A program made the translations under genes and the position numbers. This document shows, piece by piece, positions 55,995 to 64,000 of a stretch of 64,000 nucleotides of DNA. The stretch lies in NCBI GenBank assembly GCA_003612285.1, contig RAYE01000019.1, forward strand, positions 1 to 64,000. The letters are read 5' to 3'. The notes under the pieces are model-generated. The model was given only the letters and a program-made list of their open reading frames with translations, was not told the origin of the DNA and made no database searches. The stretch is from a bacterium D16-51 (GTDB lineage Bacteria; Bacillota; Clostridia; Lachnospirales; Lachnospiraceae). The first letter of the stretch is position 1. Each line of letters starts with the position of its first letter.

Positions 55995-56837
55995 ATGGAT
56001 ATTTTTAAGCTGGGGGATAAAATCCTTGCCCTGCTGGAGGTGGTGTTCGGGTTCTGGAATAACCAGATTTCCCTTATCTTCGACCTGCTGGGGCAGTCCC
56101 CCAATGCATTTAAGGGAGGCGGGCCGTGGAACGTCATAGCAGGCATTGAACCCATATTTGTTGCGGTGGGTTCTTCCCTTGTGGTGCTTTTTTTCGTGAT
56201 CGGGTTCTGTTCGGAGAGCATTGACATCCGGGAAGAAATGCGGTTTGAGGTAATCCTGCGGATTTTAATCCGGCTGGGGCTGGCGGAGTATATGGTGGCA
56301 AACAATGTCACGATTATGAAAGCCTTTTTTACTTCCATTGGGAATCTGGTGGGGCTGCTCAGTGCCGGGAAAACCACAGAACTGAAAATCGCAAAGGAAC
56401 AGGCGGAGGTGATTGAAAATTTAGGGTTTGGGGAGAGCCTGATTATGCTGATACTGGCAGCATTGCTGTCACTGATTGTCATTATCTGTGGTTTTTTCCT
56501 GCTCTACACGGTATATTTCCGCTTTCTGAAACTGCTCATCATTGTGCCAATCGGCTCGATTGCCTACTCTACCATGAGTGGGAACCGGATGGTGGCACAC
56601 ACGGCGGCCACTTACAGCAAATATTTTTTGTCGGTGGCATTTGAGGCGGTTACGATGGCGCTGGCGATTATCGTCTGCAACGCATTTATCAATGCGGGGC
56701 TTCCGTCCTTTACGGGGGATTATTCGGACTGGGCAAAAACACTGATTTATCTGTGTGAAATGACGTTTACGATTGCACTGACCGTGGGGAGTGTCAAGGG
56801 AGCCCAGAGCCTTACCAGTAAGGCATTAGGGTTGTAA
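55995..56837 (+). CDS. VirB6/TrbL-like membrane protein (CD0411-type)
   Basis: 280 residues with about six membrane helices (AALLSLIVIICGFFLLYTVYF; FEAVTMALAIIVCNAFI). It has the polytopic profile of the VirB6-like channel subunit encoded after Maff2 in Tn1549-type ICEs. An inner loop (KTTELKIAKEQAEVIENLGF) may contact the ATPases. Confidence 0.78.
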   Translation: MDIFKLGDKILALLEVVFGFWNNQISLIFDLLGQSPNAFKGGGPWNVIAGIEPIFVAVGSSLVVLFFVIGFCSESIDIREEMRFEVILRILIRLGLAEYMVANNVTIMKAFFTSIGNLVGLLSAGKTTELKIAKEQAEVIENLGFGESLIMLILAALLSLIVIICGFFLLYTVYFRFLKLLIIVPIGSIAYSTMSGNRMVAHTAATYSKYFLSVAFEAVTMALAIIVCNAFINAGLPSFTGDYSDWAKTLIYLCEMTFTIALTVGSVKGAQSLTSKALGL

Positions 56838-56851
56838 AGTGAGGGGATGAA

Positions 56852-57250
56852 ATGAATAAACAGTTGGAAATGGAGAGCCGTTTTTCGGGGAAGGTTAAGC
56901 TGGAACTGGAAATCAATTCCTATATGGATAATAACAGGATGTATATCGGGCTGGTGGAGCCGGATGGGGAACACTTTGCGGATTTGACGGTCAATATCAG
57001 CGCGCCTTGCCCGGATTACTGCGGTTATGTTGATACGAACAAATGCCCGGAACTGGAGGCATTTATTGAAAAACACGGGCTTGGGGAGTTTACGGGGCTG
57101 ATGGGCGGCAGCGGTTTCTGTTCTTACCCGTTGTACCTTTTTAACCCGGAAAAGCTGCGTGAGGCAGCCCCGGAGGATATGTCACTGTTTGAACGGACAG
57201 TGATGGGGATTACACCGGACAGGGTGCCGGAGGAAAGGAGGGCATTATGA
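56852..57250 (+). CDS. DUF4313-like ICE protein
   Basis: 132 residues, soluble and acidic (YCGYVDTNKCPELEAFIEKH; FCSYPLYLFNPEKL). It resembles the small DUF4313 gene found after the VirB6-like gene in related ICEs. Function unknown. It overlaps the next gene by 4 bases (ATGA). Confidence 0.65.
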   Translation: MNKQLEMESRFSGKVKLELEINSYMDNNRMYIGLVEPDGEHFADLTVNISAPCPDYCGYVDTNKCPELEAFIEKHGLGEFTGLMGGSGFCSYPLYLFNPEKLREAAPEDMSLFERTVMGITPDRVPEERRAL

Positions 57251-57945
57251 ATGAATTGAAAATAAGGCCGCTTACGGAGGAAGAAAGGAAATACACCTAT
57301 GCCCAGAGCATGCAGCTTGACGGGCAGACGGGGAATATCGGGTATCTGCGGGAGGATTTTGGCAGCAGTGGGAAACAGTTTTTTTCCACATGGACGGACC
57401 GCTGGAAACGCTACAGGACAGATTCGTTCGGGGCAGAACTGGACGGGGTAATAAATGCCCTGCGTTCGCCGGAATATGGGCTTTTGGAAAGCCGGGCCGC
57501 CATGACGGACTATGTGCGGGAACACCCGGACAGCTTGTTTGGGACAGACAGGGGTGCGGTGTCCGGTTTCCGTGTGGATACTGGGGAACACGCTTACCTG
57601 ATCCGCTGTAACCCGGTGCAGGGGGATTACAACTTTTACTGTTACTGCTATGTTTCGGAATATCTGGACAGGCATATGGCAAATGCCAGAAAGGGAATCC
57701 GTTTTATTGATCCGCACTATAAAGAACTGTTCCGTATTTCGGACGGCGGGAAGATTGTAATCACGGAGCCGGGCGGAAACAGGAGGGAGCAGGCCTGCCG
57801 GTTTGTGGAGGAATACCATACGGAGGTGGGAGGCCATCTCTACCATATTTGTGAGTTTGCCGAAGTCATGCAGCGGTGCGGCAATTCCTATGGGCCGGTG
57901 CAGGAGAAAGGCAGGGAACAGGAACAGCCGGAAAAGGCAAGGTAA
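57247..57945 (+). CDS. Hypothetical ICE protein
   Basis: 232 residues, no membrane segments; Tyr- and Cys-rich centre (YNFYCYCYVSEYLDRHM) followed by FIDPHYKELFRISDGGKI. The C-terminus is charged. The position between DUF4313 and PrgI is conserved in this class of ICE, but I do not recognise a characterised family. Possible antirestriction or regulatory role, unproven. Confidence 0.6.
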   Translation: MNELKIRPLTEEERKYTYAQSMQLDGQTGNIGYLREDFGSSGKQFFSTWTDRWKRYRTDSFGAELDGVINALRSPEYGLLESRAAMTDYVREHPDSLFGTDRGAVSGFRVDTGEHAYLIRCNPVQGDYNFYCYCYVSEYLDRHMANARKGIRFIDPHYKELFRISDGGKIVITEPGGNRREQACRFVEEYHTEVGGHLYHICEFAEVMQRCGNSYGPVQEKGREQEQPEKAR

Positions 57946-57980
57946 CAGGTAATATAAACATGGAGAAAGGGGGATTTTCA

Positions 57981-58586
57981 TTGAATATCAAAAACATTGC
58001 AGCGGATGATTTACGCAGGATGGAAAATCAGGAGGGGCTTATCTTGCAAGGATGTGGGGGCGATCCGAAAGAGTGGGTGGACGGAATCAACCAGATGCTT
58101 ACGGAGGAAGGGATTTTACTGGAGGGGACAGAGTTTACGGAGGTGGCCGTCTTTGAGCACGGTGGGCTGTCCTGCATTTTGTATCCCTTTGAGGATGTAA
58201 AATTAAACATGGGCAAACTTGCCATGTGGCGGTTGCAGACGCATGAAACCTTTGGCGGCACATGGCTGTCTGACTATGTGCCGAACCGTCTGGGTGGCTT
58301 TGGGAAAGAATCCGTAGAGAAACCGGACTGTGCCCTGATTGGGGAGGATGGCAACATCTTCAACCTGGCGGGGATTGCCGCTGGCACACTCAGGGAGCAT
58401 GGAATGAAAGAACAGGCAGAGGAAATGAAAGGACGTATCTGTTCCTCACACAGCTATGGGGAGGCGCTCTGCATTATCGGGGAGTATGTCAATATCACAT
58501 CCGGGGATGAAATGGAGTTTGCAGATATGGAAAGGGAGCAGGAAACCGGACGGCAGGAGCCGGAGAAGAACGGGAGGGGGAGATAG
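57981..58586 (+). CDS. Hypothetical ICE protein
   Basis: 201 residues from TTG 57981, chosen because AAAGGGGG lies 8 bases upstream; an ATG at 57960 has a weak site. Acidic, with segments IAADDLRRMENQEGLILQG and GNIFNLAGIAAGTLREHGM. This resembles small DUF3846-like proteins in outline but not clearly. It precedes prgI by 2 bases, so it belongs to the same transcript. Confidence 0.55.
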   Translation: MNIKNIAADDLRRMENQEGLILQGCGGDPKEWVDGINQMLTEEGILLEGTEFTEVAVFEHGGLSCILYPFEDVKLNMGKLAMWRLQTHETFGGTWLSDYVPNRLGGFGKESVEKPDCALIGEDGNIFNLAGIAAGTLREHGMKEQAEEMKGRICSSHSYGEALCIIGEYVNITSGDEMEFADMEREQETGRQEPEKNGRGR

Positions 58587-58588
58587 CA

Positions 58589-59098
58589 GTGGTGATCGAA
58601 ATCAACAAAAACATTGACAACTACAAGGAGTCGGTGGTGCTGGGTCTGTCGGCAAGGCAGCTTGTGTATTCTGTCTTATCCGTTGTGGCAGGCGGCGGGA
58701 TTGTGCTGCTTTTGTACCGGCATGTGGGGCTGACGGTCAGTACCTATATTGCTATCCCAGTAGTTGCACCCATCGCCATGACGGGGTTTTATTCCTATCA
58801 TGGCATGACATTTTTGGAGATGATGAAATTAAAGATGCACTTTGCCTTTGCCAATCGCACTTACACCTATGTATCGACAGAGGGGGAGGATGCAGTCCGG
58901 CAGTTCCGGCAGAAGGAAATGCAGGGGAAGCAGAATAAGGCCGGCAGCGGCAAAAGCAGGGAAAAGAATGAGACAGACAATGACTTTGATAAAGCAGGCT
59001 TTGCAAAAGCCAGAAGAAAGATGTTCCGTATGCTTGCCATGACCGCCTTATTTATCCTTTTATGTGCTGGCTTTGCGGTCTGGTACAAGTACAGATAA
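58589..59098 (+). CDS. PrgI-family membrane protein (VirB3-like)
   Basis: 169 residues from [23 protein letters not shown] is followed by two N-terminal membrane helices ([35 protein letters not shown]), then a basic linker and a C-terminal helix. PrgI proteins occupy the VirB3 position and partner the VirB4 ATPase, here two genes downstream. Confidence 0.85.
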   Translation: MVIEINKNIDNYKESVVLGLSARQLVYSVLSVVAGGGIVLLLYRHVGLTVSTYIAIPVVAPIAMTGFYSYHGMTFLEMMKLKMHFAFANRTYTYVSTEGEDAVRQFRQKEMQGKQNKAGSGKSREKNETDNDFDKAGFAKARRKMFRMLAMTALFILLCAGFAVWYKYR

Positions 59099-59122
59099 TG
59101 AAAAAAGAATAAGCAGCAGTCA

Positions 59123-59154
59123 GGGCATTTTCCGCTTTTTGGGATGCCTTTTTT
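59123..59154 (+). terminator. Terminator-like hairpin between prgI and the methyltransferase
   Basis: GGCAT / ATGCC arms followed by six T. The stem is short, so termination may be partial; transfer genes continue on the other side. Confidence 0.5.
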
Positions 59155-59177
59155 GTATGCGGAAAATGGGAGGATAT

Positions 59178-60161
59178 ATGCAGGATTTAACACACATCAG
59201 CCTGTTTACGGGCATTGGCGGGCTTGACCTTGCGGCGGAGGCGGCAGGGTTCCGCACCGTTGCACAGTGCGAATGGGCTGATTTTCAGAATGATATTTTG
59301 GAGAAACACTGGAAGGATGTGCCAAGGTTCAAGGACATCCGGGATTTGAACAGGGAGGAATTTTATGCGAGAACAAACGAACGAAACGTCACACTTATCT
59401 CAGGGGGATTCCCCTGCCAGCCGTTTTCCTATGCCGGGAAGCGAAGGGGCTTTGAAGATGACCGTTACCTCTGGCCGGAAATGCTTAGAGTCATCAAAGA
59501 GCTCTCCCCCGCTTGGGTGCTTGGAGAAAATGTTGCTGGGTTCCTCAATATGGGGCTCGAACAGACGGTTTCTGATCTGGAAGGAGCAGGCTATGAAGTC
59601 CGGGCCTTCGTACTACCTGCTCTCGCCGTCGGCGCGTGGCATGAGAGGAAACGGGTATTCATTGCCGGACACCTTGCCGACGCCGGTGGCTTCCATTGGG
59701 AAGATGGATGTTTCCACTGCCCTCATTGGCAGGATGAAGAAAACGGGGACGTTGAAGAAACTCAACTCGACGGGGAAACTCTGGAACCCCAACCTGCAGA
59801 TGCGGGTGTTCTGCACCCCGGAAGTGATGGAGAAGACGGGGGTAAGGTTCCGGGAGCCGGAGACAGAGCAGCAGGGGGAATTGTTTACGGAGGTTGTGGA
59901 CCTGACTATGAAACAGCACAAAATCAACCCGGAGTGGGTGGAATGGCTGATGGGATTCCCTATCGGATGGACGGACACAGGCTGTGGGAAAAAGAGCCGG
60001 CAGGAGTGAGCCGCATTACGGAACCCTACCCGCTGTGGGGGAGCCGGATGTTTTCCCTTGGCAATGCAGTGGTGCCGCAGCAGGCATACCCGGTACTGAA
60101 ATGTATTGCGGATATTGAGACAGGCAGGTGCCAGTCCTTCTGCCCGGAAAAGAGCCGGTAG
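59178..60161 (+). CDS. DNA (cytosine-5)-methyltransferase
   Basis: 327 residues. Motif I is [16 protein letters not shown], motif IV with the catalytic Cys is GGFPCQPFS, motif VI is LGENVAG, motif VIII is WHERKRVF, and motifs IX/X end with [19 protein letters not shown] 59178 has GGGAGG upstream. No endonuclease is adjacent, so it is an orphan enzyme that probably protects the ICE from restriction. The variable target-recognition region overlaps a second protein-like frame at 59365-60009. Confidence 0.85.
   Translation: MQDLTHISLFTGIGGLDLAAEAAGFRTVAQCEWADFQNDILEKHWKDVPRFKDIRDLNREEFYARTNERNVTLISGGFPCQPFSYAGKRRGFEDDRYLWPEMLRVIKELSPAWVLGENVAGFLNMGLEQTVSDLEGAGYEVRAFVLPALAVGAWHERKRVFIAGHLADAGGFHWEDGCFHCPHWQDEENGDVEETQLDGETLEPQPADAGVLHPGSDGEDGGKVPGAGDRAAGGIVYGGCGPDYETAQNQPGVGGMADGIPYRMDGHRLWEKEPAGVSRITEPYPLWGSRMFSLGNAVVPQQAYPVLKCIADIETGRCQSFCPEKSR
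59365..60009 (+). CDS. Overprinted ORF in the +1 frame of the methyltransferase gene
   Basis: 214 residues fully inside the methyltransferase gene. From about residue 70 it looks like a known methylase-associated phage-type sequence ([46 protein letters not shown]). The motif [12 protein letters not shown] is widely conserved and unlikely by chance. It may be a separate small protein or reached by frameshifting. The start codon is uncertain. Confidence 0.45.
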   Translation: MREQTNETSHLSQGDSPASRFPMPGSEGALKMTVTSGRKCLESSKSSPPLGCLEKMLLGSSIWGSNRRFLIWKEQAMKSGPSYYLLSPSARGMRGNGYSLPDTLPTPVASIGKMDVSTALIGRMKKTGTLKKLNSTGKLWNPNLQMRVFCTPEVMEKTGVRFREPETEQQGELFTEVVDLTMKQHKINPEWVEWLMGFPIGWTDTGCGKKSRQE

Positions 60162-60189
60162 GCAGGAAAGGAACCAGTAAACAAGGCAG

Positions 60190-60218
60190 GGAGCCGGCGG
60201 GGGTTTTTTGCCGGCTCC
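60190..60218 (+). promoter_or_regulatory. Strong stem-loop upstream of virB4
   Basis: Perfect 9-bp arms, GGAGCCGGC and GCCGGCTCC, around an 11-base G/T loop, 24 bases before the virB4 start. No T-run follows, so it is more likely an RNA-stability or processing element than a terminator. Confidence 0.5.
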
Positions 60219-60241
60219 ATTATATATGATGGAGGTGCAAC

Positions 60242-63037
60242 ATGGGATTATTTTCAGATGGGTTTAAGGAGTTGAAAAAGGCGGATGTACCACTTTACAG
60301 GACGCCCAAATCCATACAGGAAACGATTGAAATATTGTCGGTGGCGGAGAACGGGATTTTTGAGGTGGGCAGGGGCAGGAATGCGTCCATGAACAAATAT
60401 TCCAAAAGCTACCGTTTTACGGACATTAACTACACGACGGCAAATGAGGAAGAACAGGAAAGCATTTTTGAGCGTTACTGCAAGTTCCTTAATTCGCTGG
60501 ACTGCCAGTTCAAAATCACGGTCAACAACAAGAATAAGGATCTGGCGGACTTGCGGGAAATGGTGCTGCTGTCCTATCGGCAGGATGGGTTTGACCGGTT
60601 CCGCAGGATTTACAATGACATCATTGAGGATAAAATCCGTGAGGGCAGGCAGGGAATCGAACAGGAACGGTATCTGACGCTTACGGTGGAGAGGAAAAAC
60701 TTTGAAGAGGCAAAGGCGCAGTTTGCCACGCTGGAGGCTGTGCTGCACAAAGGGCTTGGGGAGCTGGGAACGGAGATAGAGCCTCTTTCTGGCAATGAGA
60801 GGTTAAAGGCGCTGCATGACTTTTACCACCTCGGCAGGGAGGATGGCTTTGATTTTGACATCCGGCACGCAAAGAAAGTGGGTGCAGACTTCCGCAACGA
60901 TTTGTGTAACGGGATGCTCAAATACTTCCCGGAGCATATCGAAGATGAGGGCAAGTTTGTGAGGGCGCTGTTCATCAAGAAGTACCCCAGCAGCCTTTCC
61001 GACAGGTTCTTAAACATCATTACTTCTTTACCCGTCCACTCGATTGTCAGCATTGACGTGGTGCCGGTGCCAAAGGACATGACGACAAAGGAATTACAGA
61101 AGAAATACCTCGGCATTGAGAGCGACATTATCAAGCAGCAGAGGGTACGCAACAAGAACAATGATTTTTCCTCGGAAATCTCCTATGCAAAGCGCATGGA
61201 GAAAAAGGACATTGAGGAAATCATGGACGATGTGCGGGAGAACGACCAGTGCCTGTTTTATACGGCAGTCAGCATAATCCTTGTGACGGAGAGTAAAGAG
61301 GAACTGGAGAGCGTGACGGAAACGGTGGAGAGCATTGGCAAGAGCCATTCCGTGACAATCGACACCCACTACCTGAAACAGCGGGAGGCCTTAAATACCG
61401 CACTCCCCATCGGGGTAAGGCAGGTGGAGACCATGCGTACCATGCTTACACAGTCCCTTGCGGCATTGCTGCCCTTTAACGTGCAGGAGTTGAATGATGC
61501 CGGGGGCAACTATTACGGCATCAACCAGATTAGCAGGAATATCAACGTGGGGGACCGCAAGAAACTGATAAATGGCAACGGGTTCATTTTCGGGGTGCCG
61601 GGTTCCGGCAAGTCGTTCTTTGCCAAGCAGGAAATGGGCAGCGTATTTTTGAATACTACGGATGATGTGATTGTGATAGACCCGATGAACGAATATTTTG
61701 ACATTGCAAAAACCTATGACGGGGCAGTGGTAAATTTATCCGCATATACAAGGAACTTTGTCAACCCGCTGGAGGCGGACATGGCGCACACCAATGAGAA
61801 AGGGCTGCGGGAAGTGATTGCGGACAAGTCGGAATTTATGCTTTCCCTATGCGACCAGTTGTTAGGCAATGCCCTGAACCAGAAACACCACTCCATCATA
61901 GACCGTTGTGTGAGGGGGCTATACATGGCGGCATGGAAGCAGCAGAGGGTTCCGGTCATGTCGGATTTTTACCGGGTACTGAAAGCACAGCAGGAGATGG
62001 AGGCGCAGGAACTGGCGCTTTCCCTTGAGCTGTTTGTGGAGGGTTCGCTCAACATCTTCAACCACCATACCAACGTGGATGTGGACAGCCGTTTCACGGT
62101 GTACGGCATACAGGATTTGGGGAGCCAGCTTGCGCCGGTGGCCATGCTCGTGATGATGGAGGCAATTCAGCAGAGGATTCTTGACAATGCAAAACGTGGC
62201 AGGGCGACGTGGCTGTATATTGACGAGTGCCATGTGCTGCTTGGCAGCGAGTACAGTGCAAAGTATTTACAGCAGCTATGGAAAAAGGTAAGAAAGCAGG
62301 GCGGCCTCTGCACCGGCATCAGCCAGAACGTGTCGGACTTATTGCAGAATTATATTGCCACGACACTGCTATCTAACAGTGAATTTGTGGTGCTGTTAAA
62401 GCAGTCCAATGTGGACAGTGCAAAACTGGCGGAAACTATTGGCGTGTCGGATGCACAGCTGCGTTTTGTCAGCAATTCTTCCAGTGGTACGGGGCTGTTA
62501 AAGTGTGGGGGCGTTGTCATTCCTTTTGACAACAGGATAAGCAAGGACACGGATTTGTATCGTCTGTATAACACGAACCTCCATGAGAAGATAGCGGAGG
62601 GGGCATTGCAGGAAAAACAGGACAGCGGTTTTGGAAATGGGGCAGGAATGGCAGGTGGATTTATGCCGCAGCCAGAAGTACAGGAAACAGAGCCATCAGA
62701 TGGTTTTATGCCGGGGATGACAGAAACGGAAATGAAATCAGAGGGAAACTTATTGCCGGGGTGGGCTGTGCCGGAAGTGGCAGCACAGCAGACAGAAAAT
62801 TTCATGCCGGAGATGGAAGTGCCGGGATGGGATGTATCAGGAAGTGTTTTTGCAGAAAGCAGCAGACAGGCGGACGGCCTGGGATTGTTTTCGGAGGACG
62901 CAGCCCCTACAAAAATATATGAACCAAAGCACCATAAAAAGGAAAGTGGTTTTGCCTTTTCGGAAACGGATCAGTTAATTCAGGGATCGGGGCAGGCATC
63001 AGAACTGGCAGGGAATGACTGGATGATATATGGTTAA
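60242..63037 (+). CDS. virB4: VirB4-like conjugation ATPase of ICE2, full length
   Basis: 931 residues, uninterrupted. The N-terminal ~350 residues are the membrane/channel-interacting domain. Walker A is GVPGSGKSFF, Walker B is VIVIDPMNEYF, with a conserved late motif WLYIDECHVLL and SQNVSDLL. The C-terminal ~130 residues are an acidic Met/Gln/Pro-rich tail with recurring GFMP and FMPEM motifs, not typical of the family. It differs from the ICE1 VirB4 exon, so the two ICEs use different secretion lineages. Confidence 0.9.
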   Translation: MGLFSDGFKELKKADVPLYRTPKSIQETIEILSVAENGIFEVGRGRNASMNKYSKSYRFTDINYTTANEEEQESIFERYCKFLNSLDCQFKITVNNKNKDLADLREMVLLSYRQDGFDRFRRIYNDIIEDKIREGRQGIEQERYLTLTVERKNFEEAKAQFATLEAVLHKGLGELGTEIEPLSGNERLKALHDFYHLGREDGFDFDIRHAKKVGADFRNDLCNGMLKYFPEHIEDEGKFVRALFIKKYPSSLSDRFLNIITSLPVHSIVSIDVVPVPKDMTTKELQKKYLGIESDIIKQQRVRNKNNDFSSEISYAKRMEKKDIEEIMDDVRENDQCLFYTAVSIILVTESKEELESVTETVESIGKSHSVTIDTHYLKQREALNTALPIGVRQVETMRTMLTQSLAALLPFNVQELNDAGGNYYGINQISRNINVGDRKKLINGNGFIFGVPGSGKSFFAKQEMGSVFLNTTDDVIVIDPMNEYFDIAKTYDGAVVNLSAYTRNFVNPLEADMAHTNEKGLREVIADKSEFMLSLCDQLLGNALNQKHHSIIDRCVRGLYMAAWKQQRVPVMSDFYRVLKAQQEMEAQELALSLELFVEGSLNIFNHHTNVDVDSRFTVYGIQDLGSQLAPVAMLVMMEAIQQRILDNAKRGRATWLYIDECHVLLGSEYSAKYLQQLWKKVRKQGGLCTGISQNVSDLLQNYIATTLLSNSEFVVLLKQSNVDSAKLAETIGVSDAQLRFVSNSSSGTGLLKCGGVVIPFDNRISKDTDLYRLYNTNLHEKIAEGALQEKQDSGFGNGAGMAGGFMPQPEVQETEPSDGFMPGMTETEMKSEGNLLPGWAVPEVAAQQTENFMPEMEVPGWDVSGSVFAESSRQADGLGLFSEDAAPTKIYEPKHHKKESGFAFSETDQLIQGSGQASELAGNDWMIYG

Positions 63038-63217
63038 GACGAAAAGAATGGTTAAGCCTTTGAAAGGCAGTGGCAAGATCATTCTATATTTTTGCCTGAT
63101 GTAAAGAAAATTTATGTTAGGCATGGGAAGAACGCTGGCGGAGAAATCCGCAGTAACAGCGTTCTTCTTGAATTTAAGGGTTATAGATAACGGCAGGGGA
63201 AAGGAGGTTCGGGAAAA

Positions 63218-64000
63218 ATGAGAATCAGAAAAGCAGACGATAAGCCGATGGTAATCCACACGAAAAAAAAGCCCCGGCTGCACCTGCATATCGGGAAAAA
63301 AGCTGCGGTAAGGAAAAAAGCGGAAAACACTTCCGTTACCGTAAAAAGAAGAAAATCGCATCCGGGTATCCGGGATAAAATGGCAGAGTTCGGAAAATCG
63401 GTCAAGGTCCGTAACCAGAGCCTGAAAACAATGGCGGCAGCAGGGGCAAGAGCCGGAGCCGGGCATATAGAGGGCGGGGAGGAAATAAAGGAAAGCATTG
63501 AGCTGGCAGCGGCAGCCACAGCCCCGGCAATGGGTATTGCTTCCGGGGCGGGAAAACTGTACCGCAGGAAAAAGGCAGAAAATAAGCAAAAAGAAAGGCG
63601 GAGTAAAGCGGAGCTTAGGAAAAAGCAGGGGCGGAAAGATGCCGGGCAGGCTGAAAATTCTGACCGTTCCGGAAAAAATGCCGGTAATAAGAAAAGGGAC
63701 CGGAATGGGAAGAAAAGGAACGGAAAAAAAGACAGTTCCAGTAAAAAGCGTGGAAAAGGTTCCGTGAATGGCATGGTTAAGGGGCGTATGATTGACACGT
63801 TTCTTGAAAACTTCCGTATAGAACGGGAAGGACAGAAAGATTTGATAACCTCTACAAAATCAGCGGCAAAGGCGTCTGCCCTTATGTTTGCGAAACAGGC
63901 GGCGGTGGCGCTTGCCCCATTTATTCTCATGGTGTTTTTTGTGATTGCCGTAGCGGGGATTATCGTGGCTGCCATACTGGCGGTGATTTACCATTCCCCT
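63218..64000 (+). CDS. VirB1-like hydrolase of ICE2, N-terminal part (runs off window)
   Basis: 261 residues from the ATG at 63218 (AAGGAGG upstream) stay open to the last base. The first ~220 residues are highly basic and low complexity, like the N-terminus of the ICE1 hydrolase at 1590. A membrane helix (FILMVFFVIAVAGIIVAAILAVIY) begins near residue 237. The catalytic M23, lysozyme or NlpC domains expected downstream are outside the window. Confidence 0.75.
   Translation, partial: MRIRKADDKPMVIHTKKKPRLHLHIGKKAAVRKKAENTSVTVKRRKSHPGIRDKMAEFGKSVKVRNQSLKTMAAAGARAGAGHIEGGEEIKESIELAAAATAPAMGIASGAGKLYRRKKAENKQKERRSKAELRKKQGRKDAGQAENSDRSGKNAGNKKRDRNGKKRNGKKDSSSKKRGKGSVNGMVKGRMIDTFLENFRIEREGQKDLITSTKSAAKASALMFAKQAAVALAPFILMVFFVIAVAGIIVAAILAVIYHSP

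Larger units (their letters stand above)
36301..64000 (+). mobile_element. ICE2, nested inside the ICE1 helicase gene (extends past window)
   Basis: Starts immediately after the GA of the interrupted DEAH-box codon. It carries an ordered conjugation set: partition genes, adhesin, RadC, primase-like protein, iterons, oriT, MobC, relaxase, PcfB, VirD4, Maff2, VirB6-like, PrgI, methyltransferase, VirB4 and VirB1-like. The GA junction suggests a large serine integrase, which should be encoded near the unseen right end. The right boundary and integrase are outside the window. Confidence 0.7.

Overview
This window looks like Firmicute DNA, most likely from a Lachnospiraceae or other Clostridia gut bacterium. 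It shows conjugative-element synteny of the Tn1549/CTn type, Gram-positive ribosome-binding sites, an LPXTG cell-wall protein and PadR/CPBP and Maff2 families. Almost nothing in it is chromosomal core. It is a nest of mobile elements inside two integrative conjugative elements (ICEs).

ICE1 is the host layer. Its pieces run: the 3' exon of a VirB4 ATPase (1-1590, entered through the last 69 bases of a group II intron), an M23 + NlpC/P60 cell-wall hydrolase, DUF4315 (17861), DUF4366 (18099), topB (19746 to 28925, split), a small HTH protein (28939), and a giant ArdC/N6-methylase/SNF2 protein (29350-36300). A 13,500-bp Tn7-like transposon (4355-17854) sits between the NlpC gene and DUF4315 with a 5-bp GGATT duplication. 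A 7.06-kb serine-recombinase mobilizable element (20054-27112) splits topB at a GA dinucleotide. ICE1 looks inactivated: topB also has an in-frame TGA, the giant gene has a frameshift, and it ends at the GA of its DEAH-box codon, where ICE2 begins.

The Tn7-like element has tnsA, tnsB, tnsC and one long TniQ/TnsD protein, TGTC...GACA ends and repeated TnsB-type sites. It carries no Cas genes. Its cargo is an IS110 element with a candidate bridge RNA, then an AT-rich five-gene operon: a C39-like cysteine peptidase, a protein with a C-terminal nucleoside phosphorylase/nucleosidase domain, a uracil phosphoribosyltransferase, a NUDIX hydrolase and a nucleoside deoxyribosyltransferase-like protein. 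This operon is the best candidate here for an undescribed system. A defence or nucleotide-signalling role is inference.

The topB element carries a PadR/CPBP-protease pair with a palindromic operator, a winged-helix protein, a MobQ oriT and relaxase, TnpW, and a serine recombinase whose catalytic N-terminus is missing.

ICE2 runs from 36301 past the window end. It encodes a ParM/ParR pair, a SpaA/Cna-B LPQTG surface protein, a RadC-type JAMM protein, a Toprim primase-like protein, a six-copy iteron array, an oriT-like region, MobC, a MobP-type relaxase, PcfB, VirD4, a Maff2 pilin-like protein, a VirB6-like protein, PrgI, a cytosine methyltransferase, VirB4 and the start of a VirB1-like hydrolase. 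Together these form a type IV secretion and DNA-processing module plus plasmid-like maintenance functions. A DUF1349 protein and an FMN reductase are inserted in the transfer operon as apparent cargo. Two places (30255-30611 and 59365-60009) show protein-like sequence in two overlapping frames.
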